A stretch of 64,000 nucleotides of DNA from Ignavibacteria bacterium RIFOXYB12_FULL_35_14 (GCA_001803045.1 MHAR01000023.1:54753-118752); one strand, 5' to 3'; shown: positions 43,622-54,384, counted from the first letter of the stretch. The notes: generated by a model from the letters alone, not told the origin. Numbers and translations are program-made.

Positions 43622-43764
43622 GAAAGCCTGCTTGATAATTCATCTTATTATCTTTATTTTTTTTATAGGCAATTCATTTAATTATTCATCTTACTAAATG
43701 GTGATATCTTTTCAAATCGAACCATCCTTCAAAATAAAATTGTTTTCTTTTCCCGGAGGTATTC

Positions 43765-46575
43765 ATGGTCAAAAAATTTCTACAGACTTTCTTAATCCCT
43801 GGCACTCGGCTAATATTGTGGACAGGCTTAATCTTTATCTTAATCTTATTTCCCATTAGCAAATCGTTAGCCGGCACAACCGGCAAGCTTTCCGGCACCG
43901 TTAAGGATGCGCAAAACGGAGATGCAATTCCCGGCGTAAATGTTATTGTAGATGGAACAGGATTTGGCGCAGCAACCGATGTTAAAGGATTTTACACAAT
44001 AAACAATCTCCCGCCTGGAAATTATAAAATCACTTACTCGGCAATTGGTTATCAGAAAAAACAATTTGTTAATGTTAAAATCTCGGTTGATTTTACAACT
44101 AAAATTGATGTTGAACTTTCTCCCGAATCCATTGAGCTTGAAACAATTGTTGTTGAAGCCGAATCTCCGTTGATCAGAAGAGATTTAACTTCCTCTCAAA
44201 CAACTATAGATGCGGGACAAATTGAGAGTTTACCTGTCGAAAGCATTTCTCAATTGTTAGTACTGCAGGCAGGAATAATTCAAGGAACAGGTGGAGAAAT
44301 TCATATCCGAGGAGGCAGATCAAGCGAAATTGCATATACTGTAAACGGTGTTTCAATTTCTAATCCCTATGACGGCAGCAGGTCGGTTAATATTGCAACT
44401 AATGCTATTCAGGAATTATCTGTTGTCAGCGGTACATTTAATGCAGAATACGGTAATGCGCTAAGCGGAATTGTTAACACTGTTACGAAAGAAGGAGGGA
44501 GTTCGTATAAAGGGAAGATTTCATTTTACAGCGGTGATCATTTGAGTTCGAGAGATGATATATTTTTTAATATAAAGAAAATTAAACCAACAAACACATT
44601 TACTAATGAATTAACTCTGAGCGGACCATTCCCATTGTTGGAGAAAGATCTTTCTTTCTTCCTCTCACAAAGATATGATGTGGATGATGGATATCTTTAT
44701 GGAGTTCGTCAACATTTGCCTTCCGATTCGGTTTATAAAAATCCAACTAATCCAAATGATATAAGAGTTTTTTCTTCAGGTGATGGTAACATAGTTCCCA
44801 TGAATACAAGCAAAGAATATAATGCCACTGTGAAGTTTACCTATAAACCGATTTCCACGATGAAAATAAATTATGATTTGATTTATTCAACTTCGAAGTA
44901 CCAAAATTACAATCACGATTATAAATACAACCCCGATGCAAATTATAATAACTATGAATGGGGATTGCTAAACTCATTTGAGTTTCGTCATGCATTAAGT
45001 AATTCAACATTTTATTCATTGCGCGGGTCGTTAAACCTAAATGATTATAAACAATATTTATACGTATTGTTAGACAAAGACAATAATCCTGTCGATTTTC
45101 ATCCCGGCATGGATGTTTCAGCTTTACATGCCGATCCTCGCTATAATAGAACAGATAGGAGTTACACAGTTGCTAATTATACTTTTGTCTCAGGAGGAAC
45201 AAGGAATGGTCATTTTTATCAGAGGACTACTACACTTAATGGAAAGTTTGATATAACAAGTCAGATTTCAAGCAGCCATGAGATTAAAGCCGGTATTGAA
45301 GCTGCATCCCACAAATTAGATTATGTTTCCTTTGCAGTTCTTCGAGATAATAATTTTTACATCAATCCGACTATCGATATTTCAACCGATAGCCCCAACT
45401 TTGATGAGTATACAAAAAAGCCATTTGTTTTTTCCGCATACATTCAGGATAAAATGGAGTTTGATAAGCTAATATTAAATGTAGGTGTTCGTTACGATGG
45501 ATTTGATGTTGATTCAAAATATTCGACTGACATATTTAATCCTTCGGCAAAAAATCCTAACATTTCGCCGCTTGTTGATAAAACAAAACTTCTTGCAGAT
45601 GCACCTTCGAAACATCAGGTAAGCCCGAGAGTTGGAGTTTCTTTTCCAATTACAGATAAAGGCATTATTCACTTTTCATACGGGCATTTTTTCCAGATGC
45701 CTCCGTTTGCTTACTTGTACACCAATCCCAATTTCGAATATAGCTTTGCATCTGGAGCACCAGTTTTTGGAAATGCCGATTTGAATCCTGAGAAGACAGT
45801 AACTTATGAACTTGGTTTACAGCAGCAGCTGTTTGAAGATCTTGCATTTAATGTTACAGGATTTTATAAGGATGTTCGTGATCTTTTGGCTCTTCAACAA
45901 ATCAGAATAAGCGAGGATGAAACTTATTTTAAGTATGTAAACAAAGATTACAGCAACGTTAAAGGAGTTACCCTGTCACTTACAAAACGAAAAACTCCGC
46001 AAAGTATTTTTAGTGTTACGTTAGATTATACTTACCAGGTTGCGGAAGGAAACGACGTTGATACCGATGCCTTCTTCCTTGATTTATCTTCAGGAAGACA
46101 AAGCGAAAAAATTCCCGTTTTCTTAGGATGGGATCAATCACATACTTTAAACGGAACTATTTCTATTGGTGAAAGTAATGATTGGAATGTAAGCTTGATT
46201 GGAAGATTCGGAACAGGCTTGCCTTACACTCCTCTTATAACGGGTAAACAAATCTATTTAAGAACCAACAGCGAGAGAAGACCTACACAAACAAATGTCG
46301 ATTTGCTCGTCGAAAAGTCTTTTGAATTGGGAGGATTGAATTTAAATGTATTTCTAAAGGTGTTTAATCTGTTTGATGTACTTAACGAAAGATTAATTTA
46401 TACTGATACAGGCAGAGCAACATATACTTTGTTAACAAGTCAAGGCTCCGCTCAAGCAACTGATAAAATAGCAGAGAACATTTCCGGGGTTCACTCTGCA
46501 AAAGAATATTTTGTACAGCCGCAGTTTTATCTTCCTCCTAGAGAAGTTAAACTTGGCTTTTCATTAGAGATTTGA
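43765..46575 (+). CDS. TonB-dependent outer-membrane receptor (SusC-like)
   Basis: A 936-aa transporter. After the signal segment (about 18-37) comes a carboxypeptidase-regulatory-like domain (GKLSGTVKDAQNGDAIPGVN to about 120). The plug domain follows with LPVESISQLLVLQAGI and IHIRGGRSSEIAYTVNGVS, then a long beta-barrel ending in REVKLGFSLEI. It imports or binds a ligand with energy from TonB; the ligand is not evident. CGGAGG lies upstream of the ATG. It is followed 26 bp later by a large secreted protein, so the pair may act together. Confidence 0.88.
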   Translation: MVKKFLQTFLIPGTRLILWTGLIFILILFPISKSLAGTTGKLSGTVKDAQNGDAIPGVNVIVDGTGFGAATDVKGFYTINNLPPGNYKITYSAIGYQKKQFVNVKISVDFTTKIDVELSPESIELETIVVEAESPLIRRDLTSSQTTIDAGQIESLPVESISQLLVLQAGIIQGTGGEIHIRGGRSSEIAYTVNGVSISNPYDGSRSVNIATNAIQELSVVSGTFNAEYGNALSGIVNTVTKEGGSSYKGKISFYSGDHLSSRDDIFFNIKKIKPTNTFTNELTLSGPFPLLEKDLSFFLSQRYDVDDGYLYGVRQHLPSDSVYKNPTNPNDIRVFSSGDGNIVPMNTSKEYNATVKFTYKPISTMKINYDLIYSTSKYQNYNHDYKYNPDANYNNYEWGLLNSFEFRHALSNSTFYSLRGSLNLNDYKQYLYVLLDKDNNPVDFHPGMDVSALHADPRYNRTDRSYTVANYTFVSGGTRNGHFYQRTTTLNGKFDITSQISSSHEIKAGIEAASHKLDYVSFAVLRDNNFYINPTIDISTDSPNFDEYTKKPFVFSAYIQDKMEFDKLILNVGVRYDGFDVDSKYSTDIFNPSAKNPNISPLVDKTKLLADAPSKHQVSPRVGVSFPITDKGIIHFSYGHFFQMPPFAYLYTNPNFEYSFASGAPVFGNADLNPEKTVTYELGLQQQLFEDLAFNVTGFYKDVRDLLALQQIRISEDETYFKYVNKDYSNVKGVTLSLTKRKTPQSIFSVTLDYTYQVAEGNDVDTDAFFLDLSSGRQSEKIPVFLGWDQSHTLNGTISIGESNDWNVSLIGRFGTGLPYTPLITGKQIYLRTNSERRPTQTNVDLLVEKSFELGGLNLNVFLKVFNLFDVLNERLIYTDTGRATYTLLTSQGSAQATDKIAENISGVHSAKEYFVQPQFYLPPREVKLGFSLEI

Positions 46576-46601
46576 AATAAGAAAAGACGGAGATTTATGA
46601 A

Positions 46602-49600
46602 ATGAAAATAACAATATCAAAAAATTCTGCTTTGGTTTTACTTGCTGCATTTATAACGGTTAATATTTCCCTCAGTCAATCTATAAATGAAAAAAAGCAA
46701 AGAGAACACGAAGCGGTTAAGAATCTAATTCATTCAAATACAAGCATCACACAGCCAATCTTAAATTCCGAACTGAAAAAACCAAAGAGTCGTGTTCCTT
46801 CAGGCGAAAAATACGCCTTAAGTAAAACAGCAGCTGGATTAGACAGAAGAAAATCCTTTTACATGAATGGGAATAATATTTCTACAGATATTTATAACTA
46901 TGGCGGAATTGGTCCTGGTTACGGTTTGCTTAGAGGTGTTAACAATTTTATTTGGAACAAGCTTGATTATGTTTTTCAATTTTGTCCAATTGTTGGAGCG
47001 CAGGTACCTAATGCAAATGATACGACAAAACTGATGCAAATCATTTCAGATGGATTGTGGGATTATCCACAGCAACAATTAAGAGAAGTTAGCCCTGATG
47101 GCAAAACGCTTTGGCATTGGCAGCCGTTAGCAGGATATTCTGATCCCGAGTCCGATGATATCGCATCCAATCCGGCCGATGATCTTGATGGAGATGGTAA
47201 ACCGGATAGCTGGCCAAGAGAATGGTACAATCCGACATTAGGGAAATATGTTTGGCCGGGTTATTTATCTCAAGACGCAACTAACGCTGACCTCGAAGTT
47301 TTTTGGGCGATGGATGATAGGGAAAATTTTGAGTTTCCTTATTATCCTTACATTAATGATTCATCAAAAAAAGGAATTGGGCTTCAAGTTGATGGCAGAG
47401 CTTTTCAATGGAGCAATGCATTAGCAGGCAACACAATCTTTTTTGTATACACGATTACGAACGTAAGTGACAAAGATTTGGATACGGTATTTTTTGGAAT
47501 TTATGGTGATCCAGATCTTGGCGGCGGTTCTCCTGAAAACACAGATGACAATGGATATTTTATTCCACCGTATTCCACTCCGCAAGTTAATGTTGATAAT
47601 ATTCCTGTTTATGCCCGAAGCATGGTTTATTTTTGGGATCCGGATATGGTTGGAAGGGGCGGCTTACCTCTCGGGTATCTCGGCTGCAAGTTTCTTGAAA
47701 GCCCCGGTAATTCTGTTAATGGAATTGATGATGATGGTGATGGAATGATTGATGAAAGACAAGATGATGGAATTGATAATGACGGCGATTGGAATCCTTT
47801 GATTAATGATTATGGAATTGATGGTATTCCAAATACAGGAGACCAGGGTGAAGGTGATGGTGTTCCAACAGCAGGAAAAAGATTGCCAAATGGTTCTTTA
47901 GATCCGCTTTATCCCGGAGAGAAAAATTTTGAGTTAACTGATCTTGACGAGGCAGATCAAATTGGACTGACAAGCTTTAACAGCTGGTCATGGTCAACAG
48001 ATAGAATATCCGATGATGTTTCAATGTGGAATCGTTCCAAGCCGCGAAACTTTGGTGATATTCAGCAAAGCGCCGACATAGTTTTTATTTTTGGTTCAGG
48101 TTATATTTCTCTTAAAAAAGGTGAGACGAAAAGAATTTCCATGGCTCTGCTTTGCGGGGAGAATCTTCAAGATTTATTAATCTCTGCCGAAACTGTTCAG
48201 ACAATTTATAATCAAAATTATCAATTCTTTAAACCGCCGGTTTTACCCAATGTTTATGCTGTGCCGGATGATAAGAAAGTAATTTTGTTTTGGGATACAA
48301 AAGCTGAAGAAAGCGTTGACCCAATTACCGGTAAAGACTTTGAAGGATATGTAATTTACAGAAGTACCGACCCTTCCTTTCAAGATATTCAGGTAATTAC
48401 TGATGGAAAAGGATCAAGCTTTTTAAGCAGGCCATTAGTTGATTACAACGGCTTCGAAGCAAAGTGGGATATTGGACACCGTGATGAGCCATTCACCGAT
48501 GTTAACAATAACACCCGATACGATTCAGGTGAGCCCTTTGTTGATTGGAATGAAGATGGAATTTGGTCATCAAACATTGATGATGTTTGGAAAGGTTATC
48601 ATCCGGTTGCTTATCAAGGCAGAGGGATTCAATATTATTTAGGAAATAACTCGGGACTGGTTCATTCTTTTGTTGATTCGAACAATGTCATCAATGGTCA
48701 AACATATTATTATGCTGTTGTTGCATACGATCATGGGGATTCGACTGGAATTCCTCCTACTGAAACAACGAAAAAAATTACTCTCGATCCTATAACTTCT
48801 AAGCTGAGATTTGATATCAATACGGTTCAAGTAATTCCGGGACCGAGGGCAAGCGGTTATTCACCCCCGCAATTTTCTGATTTAGGATTGAATCACGACA
48901 GTGGAATTGGAACCGGAGAAATTTCTGTAAATATTCTTGATGATCTTGCAGTTCCTCAAGCTGCAGAATATCAAATTACATTTGAAGACAGCCTAATAGT
49001 ACCATCAGGTAAAATTCTGCAAAAAAATTATTCTGTTTTGCATAAGCTGCCAATTACGGAATCGTTTGTTGTTTATGATACTAAGTTTACAAAGCTTAAT
49101 AATTCAAACATCTTCATAGATTCTGTTATTGTTAAGGATATGACTACGGGAACGATCTATAAGAGTAATGTTGATTATATTCTTGATTATCAGAAAGGAG
49201 CAATCAGACGAACCGATGCTAGTGCAATGCAAAGCGGAAATAGTTACCAGATCACTTATCGTTACTATCCTATTTATCAAAGCGCAAACCTGAATTATGA
49301 AGATGATAATCCGGTTTTTGATGGGATGCAGTTAAGATTAAATGATCATCCCATTCTTGAGCTTGATACAGCAAAGACAAAATGGGTTGAAGGTAAAACG
49401 AATTTTCAAGTGCTTGTAAAAAAAGGTTCACGCACAGGAAGTCAAATGTGGCCTGCGGATTATGAGATTAGGTTCTCATCTCAAAATATTGATACAGCGC
49501 TCATTCAGGTAACCGGCGGTACGAGAAGAATACCGGTTAAATATTCTGTGAAAGAAATTACTACAAACGTTCCTAAAACTATTTTTACTTTTTTAGTTGA

Positions 49601-50171
49601 GAATCCAAGTACAAGAGATAGTACATGGAGCCCGGGAGAAGAAATAATTCTATTTAAGTCCGGTTCACCTGGTTTACCAAGCGATTTTACTTGGGGTGTT
49701 ACAATTTTTAAGCCCGATACTCCTCAAGTTCCTATTCTTCCTGCCGATGGTGATTTGTTTATAGTTAGAACAAAACGGCCATTTTATAATGTGGACCAAT
49801 TTTCATTTAAAACAGAAGCGGCAATCTTCAAACAAGATGATGCAAAAAATGGGTTGGATAATATTTACGTAGTTCCTAACCCTTATGTTGGTGTGAATGA
49901 ACTTGAACCGACAAATAAGCTTCCGGGACAGGCAAGAGGCGAGCGCAGAGTTTATTTCGAAAATCTTCCGCCCAAATGTACGATCAGAATTTACACATTA
50001 AGCGGTGAACATGTTCAAACAATTGAACATGAAAGTACTCTTCAAAATGGAAGAGAATTTTGGAACTTGCTGAATAAAGATGGATTCAGCATTGCATATG
50101 GAGTATACTTCGCCCACATAGATGCGCCCGAAATTGGTGGAAAACTTATCAAGCTGGCAATCATAAAATGA
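46602..50171 (+). CDS. Large secreted protein with probable T9SS C-terminal domain
   Basis: A 1189-aa protein with a signal peptide (SALVLLAAFITVNISLSQS). Acidic calcium-loop motifs occur (DDLDGDGKPD, GIDDDGDGMIDERQDDGIDN), along with fibronectin-like or Ig-like beta regions. The C-terminal part (VVPNPYVGVNE, then TIRIYTLSGEHVQTI, ending KLIKLAIIK) matches the pattern of a sorting domain. It lies between the TonB receptor and the PorV-like protein, and the three form one operon. It is probably surface exposed; its target is unknown. Confidence 0.75.
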   Translation: MKITISKNSALVLLAAFITVNISLSQSINEKKQREHEAVKNLIHSNTSITQPILNSELKKPKSRVPSGEKYALSKTAAGLDRRKSFYMNGNNISTDIYNYGGIGPGYGLLRGVNNFIWNKLDYVFQFCPIVGAQVPNANDTTKLMQIISDGLWDYPQQQLREVSPDGKTLWHWQPLAGYSDPESDDIASNPADDLDGDGKPDSWPREWYNPTLGKYVWPGYLSQDATNADLEVFWAMDDRENFEFPYYPYINDSSKKGIGLQVDGRAFQWSNALAGNTIFFVYTITNVSDKDLDTVFFGIYGDPDLGGGSPENTDDNGYFIPPYSTPQVNVDNIPVYARSMVYFWDPDMVGRGGLPLGYLGCKFLESPGNSVNGIDDDGDGMIDERQDDGIDNDGDWNPLINDYGIDGIPNTGDQGEGDGVPTAGKRLPNGSLDPLYPGEKNFELTDLDEADQIGLTSFNSWSWSTDRISDDVSMWNRSKPRNFGDIQQSADIVFIFGSGYISLKKGETKRISMALLCGENLQDLLISAETVQTIYNQNYQFFKPPVLPNVYAVPDDKKVILFWDTKAEESVDPITGKDFEGYVIYRSTDPSFQDIQVITDGKGSSFLSRPLVDYNGFEAKWDIGHRDEPFTDVNNNTRYDSGEPFVDWNEDGIWSSNIDDVWKGYHPVAYQGRGIQYYLGNNSGLVHSFVDSNNVINGQTYYYAVVAYDHGDSTGIPPTETTKKITLDPITSKLRFDINTVQVIPGPRASGYSPPQFSDLGLNHDSGIGTGEISVNILDDLAVPQAAEYQITFEDSLIVPSGKILQKNYSVLHKLPITESFVVYDTKFTKLNNSNIFIDSVIVKDMTTGTIYKSNVDYILDYQKGAIRRTDASAMQSGNSYQITYRYYPIYQSANLNYEDDNPVFDGMQLRLNDHPILELDTAKTKWVEGKTNFQVLVKKGSRTGSQMWPADYEIRFSSQNIDTALIQVTGGTRRIPVKYSVKEITTNVPKTIFTFLVENPSTRDSTWSPGEEIILFKSGSPGLPSDFTWGVTIFKPDTPQVPILPADGDLFIVRTKRPFYNVDQFSFKTEAAIFKQDDAKNGLDNIYVVPNPYVGVNELEPTNKLPGQARGERRVYFENLPPKCTIRIYTLSGEHVQTIEHESTLQNGREFWNLLNKDGFSIAYGVYFAHIDAPEIGGKLIKLAIIK

Positions 50172-50188
50172 TGAAGGAGAAAATCACA

Positions 50189-51211
50189 ATGTCAGTTAAA
50201 ATAAAAATAATTTTGTGTTTTTGTGCATTATTCATCTTTGAATCAAATGCTCAAGTGGGAAGCTCTTTAAACAAAACGGGAACAACTGCCGCACAATTTC
50301 TGAAGATAGGGGTTGGTCCCAGAGCAATTGGAATGGGCGGAGCATATACTGCCTCGGCAGACGATATAAATGCAATGTATTGGAATCCGGCAGGACTCTC
50401 ACGAATGTATTCTAAAGAAGCTTATTTCAATCATGTAGATTGGATAATGGATGTTAAATTAGATTATGCCGGCTTTGCCCTCGATGTTACAGATTTAGGG
50501 ACTCTAGGTGCTTTTATCTCTGTATTGTCAATGGATGATATGCCTGTTCGTACTCTGCAGCAGCCTCAGGGAACAGGTGAACTATTTTCTGCCGGATCAA
50601 TCGTAATCGGATTATCATATGCAAGGAACTTAACCGAAGAGTTCTCCATTGGCTTTAATGCAAAATATGTGGGTGAAAATATTTGGAATGAATCGGCAAA
50701 AACTTTTGCTATTGATATCGGTACTCAATATGTGATTCCATTCCTAAATGAATTCAGATTAGGTGCGAGCATTTCAAACTTTGGTCCGAAAATGAAGATG
50801 AACGGAAGAGATATTATTCAAACTACAACTGTAGGTTCAGGCGAGGGTAATTTAATCAACACGGATTTACAGCTTGACGAATTTGAGCTGCCTCTGCTTT
50901 TCCGAATAGGTGTTGCAGTTGATGCAATTAAAACAGCTGAAAATAGGTTAACAATTGCTGCCGATGCAATTCATCCGAATGATAATTCCGAATATGTTAA
51001 TGCTGGATTAGAGTACACATGGAACGAAATTTTCTTCATCCGCGGTGGTTATAAATCATTGTTCGAAGAAGACGGTGAGCAGGGTTTTACTCTTGGTGCT
51101 GGAATTAACTATCGTTTTTTTGATGCATTTAAAATTAAAATTGATTATGCTTACCAGGATTTCGGCCGTCTGAAAAATGTCCAATACATTTCATTGGGAG
51201 TGAGGTTTTAA
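50189..51211 (+). CDS. PorV/PorQ-like outer-membrane protein
   Basis: A 340-aa barrel protein with a signal peptide (KIIILCFCALFIFESNAQ type). The segment TAAQFLKIGVGPRAIGMGGA, then NAMYWNPAGLS, is the conserved start of the PorV family, whose members serve the type IX secretion system as shuttle or attachment proteins. The start at 50189 is preferred, because AAGGAG lies 9 bp before it and the upstream ATGATG codons overlap that site. It ends the TonB-receptor operon. Confidence 0.85.
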   Translation: MSVKIKIILCFCALFIFESNAQVGSSLNKTGTTAAQFLKIGVGPRAIGMGGAYTASADDINAMYWNPAGLSRMYSKEAYFNHVDWIMDVKLDYAGFALDVTDLGTLGAFISVLSMDDMPVRTLQQPQGTGELFSAGSIVIGLSYARNLTEEFSIGFNAKYVGENIWNESAKTFAIDIGTQYVIPFLNEFRLGASISNFGPKMKMNGRDIIQTTTVGSGEGNLINTDLQLDEFELPLLFRIGVAVDAIKTAENRLTIAADAIHPNDNSEYVNAGLEYTWNEIFFIRGGYKSLFEEDGEQGFTLGAGINYRFFDAFKIKIDYAYQDFGRLKNVQYISLGVRF

Positions 51212-51220
51212 GGTGTAAAA

Positions 51221-51345
51221 TGAGGGTGACCCAAAAGTAATATTTATCAGTAAATGGAACCACATAGTGGCAGGCACTGATGACGCTGATTTTAAATGAT
51301 TTTCGCAGATTTTTTAATTGAATAATTACTTTTCGGTCACCCTCA
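51221..51345. repeat. MITE-like inverted-repeat element of about 125 bp
   Basis: TGAGGGTGACCCAAAAGTAAT (51221-51241) is mirrored with one mismatch by ATTACTTTTCGGTCACCCTCA (51325-51345). The inside contains GATGACGCTGATTTTAAATG and TTTTCGCAGATTTT, a style common in dispersed intergenic repeats of this clade. No gene lies inside. It fills most of the 300-bp gap before efp; the rest holds no feature I recognise. Confidence 0.65.
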
Positions 51346-51511
51346 AAATGAAGAACATACAATTTCCCAAAACCTATAGCATTTTCGTAAAAAACTTCTT
51401 AAAACCTAGTCATTTGTATCAATTTTTGTTCAAAATTATAAAATTCTCATTTCTTGACTTTCAACCCATCTATGGATATTTTTTCACTCCATTATTAAAC
51501 TAAAAGGGCAA

Positions 51512-52075
51512 ATGGCAGATACTTCGGATTTCAGAAACGGTTTAATTATTAAATTTAAGAGCGACCTCTTTACAATCATCGAATTTCAACATGTAAAACC
51601 CGGCAAGGGCGGCGCATTTGTTAGAACTACATTAAAAAGCTTAAGAACTGGCAAAGTGTTGGATAACACTTTCCGCTCCGGTGAAAGTGTGGAGATCATT
51701 CGTGTTGAACGTAGAAAGTACCAATATCTTTTTCGCGAAGGCGATTTTTTAGTTTGTATGGATAACAATAGTTACGAACAAATAAACGTACCTAAAATTT
51801 TGTTTGGTGACGGAGTAGATTATCTGAAAGAAAGTGAAGAAATTGAAATGCTTTTTGATAAAGATGATATCATAAGCGTTGATATTCCGATTTTTGTTTA
51901 CCTTAAAGTTGTTCAGACTGAACCTGGCTTTAAAGGCGATACAGCAACCGGCGCAAATAAACCGGCTAAACTTGAAACGGGTGTAAGTATAAACGTTCCT
52001 CTTTTTATTAATGAGGGCGATGTTCTAAAAGTTGATACGAGAACCGGCGGTTACGTAGAAAGAATAAAATCCTAA
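51512..52075 (+). CDS. efp: Translation elongation factor P
   Basis: Helps ribosomes through consecutive prolines. The 187-aa protein has the three-barrel layout: a KOW-like N-terminal domain with KPGKGGAFVRT (the loop whose Lys at about 32-33 enters the peptidyl-transferase centre), a central OB region and a C-terminal domain with VYLKVVQTEPGFKGDTATGA and VDTRTGGYVERI. The loop has lysine, not arginine, which points to lysine-type modification or none. It is followed 15 bp later by accB, a common arrangement. Confidence 0.96.
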   Translation: MADTSDFRNGLIIKFKSDLFTIIEFQHVKPGKGGAFVRTTLKSLRTGKVLDNTFRSGESVEIIRVERRKYQYLFREGDFLVCMDNNSYEQINVPKILFGDGVDYLKESEEIEMLFDKDDIISVDIPIFVYLKVVQTEPGFKGDTATGANKPAKLETGVSINVPLFINEGDVLKVDTRTGGYVERIKS

Positions 52076-52090
52076 TTAAAGGAAAACATC

Positions 52091-52549
52091 ATGGATTTAA
52101 ATCTCATCAAAAAATTAATAAAAATTTTTGATTCCAGTGAAATTACAGACCTGGAGATTGAACAAGAAGGTTTTAGAATTAAAATTGCGAAAAAGACCCA
52201 CACCCTTCATAGTGGATCCCGGCCGCATGTGGTTTTGCCGCCCGCCTCGGTTGATGAAGGACTTAAAGACGTCACTTCAGTAAATGAAAAAGAAACCAAA
52301 GCTGAAACAAGACATGAAATTCGTTCACCAATTGTTGGAACATTCTATCTTGCACCCGGGCCTGATGCCGATCCCTACGTTCAGGTCGGAGATATTGTTA
52401 CCAAGGGTTCAGTACTCTGTATTGTTGAAGCAATGAAACTTATGAATGAAATTGAATCTGATACTGAGGGAAGGATAGTAAAAATTCTTGTTGAGAACGG
52501 TAAACCTGTAGAATTCAATCAGCCGCTATTTTTAATTCAGCCAAACTGA
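52091..52549 (+). CDS. accB: Biotin carboxyl carrier protein of acetyl-CoA carboxylase
   Basis: Carries biotin between the carboxylase and transferase subunits. The 152-aa protein has an N-terminal leader helix ([20 protein letters not shown]), a flexible linker (about 40-80) and a C-terminal biotinyl domain with the biotinylation site [13 protein letters not shown] (about residues 116-128). It lies 25 bp upstream of accC. The accA and accD genes are not in this window. Confidence 0.96.
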   Translation: MDLNLIKKLIKIFDSSEITDLEIEQEGFRIKIAKKTHTLHSGSRPHVVLPPASVDEGLKDVTSVNEKETKAETRHEIRSPIVGTFYLAPGPDADPYVQVGDIVTKGSVLCIVEAMKLMNEIESDTEGRIVKILVENGKPVEFNQPLFLIQPN

Positions 52550-52574
52550 TTTCCGATTTATAAAAGAGGATTAA

Positions 52575-53930
52575 TTGTTTAATAAAATTTTAATTGCTAA
52601 CCGTGGTGAGATAGCGTTAAGAATAATCAGGACTTGCAAAGAATTAGGAGTCAAATCTGTTGCAATTTATTCGGAAGCTGATCGAGATTCACTCCACGTT
52701 ACTTTTGCAGATGAAGCCGTTTGCATTGGTCCTCCCCCAAGTAAAGATAGTTATCTGAAAATTCCTCTTATCATTTCTGCAGCGCAAATTACCGGTGCCG
52801 ATGCAATTCATCCTGGATACGGATTTCTTGCTGAGAATGCCAACTTCTCCGAAATATGTGCCGAATCAAATATAAAATTTATTGGTCCTTCTCCTGAAAT
52901 GATAAATGCTATGGGAGATAAATCTTTTGCAAAAGATACAATGAGAAAACACGGAGTTCCTGTTATTCCGGGAAGTGACGGAGTGCTAAAAAATCTTAGT
53001 GAAGGAAAAGAATTAGCTCAAGGCATAGGTTATCCAGTGATCATAAAAGCCTCTGCAGGCGGCGGTGGGAAAGGAATGCGCATTGTTAACGATGAAAGTG
53101 AATTCGACAATGCTTATCAAACGGCTCGTACAGAAGCTGAATCTGCTTTTGGTAATTCTGATGTTTATCTTGAAAAGTACATTGAAAATCCAAGGCATAT
53201 TGAAATTCAAGTGATGGGAGATTCATTTGGCAATGCATATCATTACGGCGAGCGTGATTGTTCTGTTCAACGTCGTCATCAAAAGTTGATTGAAGAATCT
53301 CCTTCGCCTGCATTAGATGAATCAATCAGAAATAAAATGGGTGAGAGTGCAATTCTCGGTGCAAAAGCAGTTAATTATGAAGGAGCAGGCACAATAGAAT
53401 TCTTGCTTGACCAGCATAAAAACTATTATTTCATGGAAATGAATACTAGAATTCAGGTTGAACATCCGGTTACTGAAATGGTTTATAAAGTTGATTTGGT
53501 TCGACAGCAAATCCTTGTCGCTGCAGGAGAAAAAGTTGAAACACTTCCGCAAAAACCAAGCGGACACAGCATTGAGTTTCGTATAAATGCCGAAGATCCT
53601 GAGAATGGATTTAGACCATCTCCGGGAAAAATACAGTCACTTCATTTTCCGGGAGGTTACGGAGTTCGGGTTGATTCGCATCTTTATCAATCATACAAAA
53701 TACCTCCTTATTATGATTCGCTGATTGCTAAGCTAATTGTTTGGGGAAAAGATAGAAACGATGCAATCAGCAGAGGTAAACGTGCACTCGAAGAATTTAC
53801 AATCGAAGGAATTAAAACAACAATTCCTTTTCATCTTCAAGTTTTAAAAGATGAAAGATTTTTAAACGGTAATTTTGATACACATTTTTTAGAAAACTTT
53901 AACTATAAAAATAAAGAGGGAGAAAAATGA
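52575..53930 (+). CDS. accC: Biotin carboxylase subunit of acetyl-CoA carboxylase
   Basis: ATP-grasp enzyme that carboxylates biotin on AccB. The N-terminal domain starts [20 protein letters not shown], followed by the ATP-binding loop [14 protein letters not shown] (about residues 158-171), the ATP-grasp motif [15 protein letters not shown] (about 287-301) and the C-terminal domain. The length of 451 aa is normal. The start is TTG with GAGG upstream. It overlaps the gcvH start by 4 bp. Confidence 0.97.
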   Translation: MFNKILIANRGEIALRIIRTCKELGVKSVAIYSEADRDSLHVTFADEAVCIGPPPSKDSYLKIPLIISAAQITGADAIHPGYGFLAENANFSEICAESNIKFIGPSPEMINAMGDKSFAKDTMRKHGVPVIPGSDGVLKNLSEGKELAQGIGYPVIIKASAGGGGKGMRIVNDESEFDNAYQTARTEAESAFGNSDVYLEKYIENPRHIEIQVMGDSFGNAYHYGERDCSVQRRHQKLIEESPSPALDESIRNKMGESAILGAKAVNYEGAGTIEFLLDQHKNYYFMEMNTRIQVEHPVTEMVYKVDLVRQQILVAAGEKVETLPQKPSGHSIEFRINAEDPENGFRPSPGKIQSLHFPGGYGVRVDSHLYQSYKIPPYYDSLIAKLIVWGKDRNDAISRGKRALEEFTIEGIKTTIPFHLQVLKDERFLNGNFDTHFLENFNYKNKEGEK

Positions 53931-54307
53931 AAATTCCGGAAAATTTACGATATACAAAAGATCATGAATGGATTTTAATAGAAGGTAAAACCGGTACAAT
54001 AGGAATTACAGATTACGCTCAAGGCGAATTAGGCGATGTTGTATTTATTGATATCGATCCAAACCTGAAAGAAATTAAAAGAGGACAATCATTCGGCGCC
54101 ATCGAAGCTGTAAAAACAGTTAGCGATCTTTATGCTCCGTGCAACGGCAAAGTTTTGGAAATAAATTCAGCACTTGCTAATTCACCGGAAATTGTCAACA
54201 GTGATCCTTATGGTGGAGGCTGGATGGTTAAGATTGAAATTAAAGATTTAGATGAGCTGGAAGATTTACTTAACAGCAAAGCTTACAGCCAGATGCTTGG
54301 CAAGTGA
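53927..54307 (+). CDS. gcvH: Glycine cleavage system H protein
   Basis: Lipoyl carrier that shuttles the aminomethyl group in glycine cleavage. The 126-aa protein has the start [20 protein letters not shown], and the lipoylation lysine in [16 protein letters not shown] (about residue 63). It overlaps accC at ATGA, so it is co-translated with the acetyl-CoA carboxylase genes, an unusual pairing. The gcvT and gcvP genes are not here. A small hairpin follows at about 54318-54342. Confidence 0.95.
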   Translation: MKIPENLRYTKDHEWILIEGKTGTIGITDYAQGELGDVVFIDIDPNLKEIKRGQSFGAIEAVKTVSDLYAPCNGKVLEINSALANSPEIVNSDPYGGGWMVKIEIKDLDELEDLLNSKAYSQMLGK

Positions 54308-54384
54308 TAGTTAAGTCCACGACTTAAGGCGTGAGTCGTTAAAGTACGGCTTCTCGATTTTCATTCATCTCCAATTCATAAAAA

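Noticed and set aside
43622..43764. Cobalamin riboswitch upstream of the TonB receptor
   Set aside because: TonB receptors often have one, and a cobalamin adenosyltransferase is in the window, but no B12-box-like sequence or fitting fold was seen in the leader.
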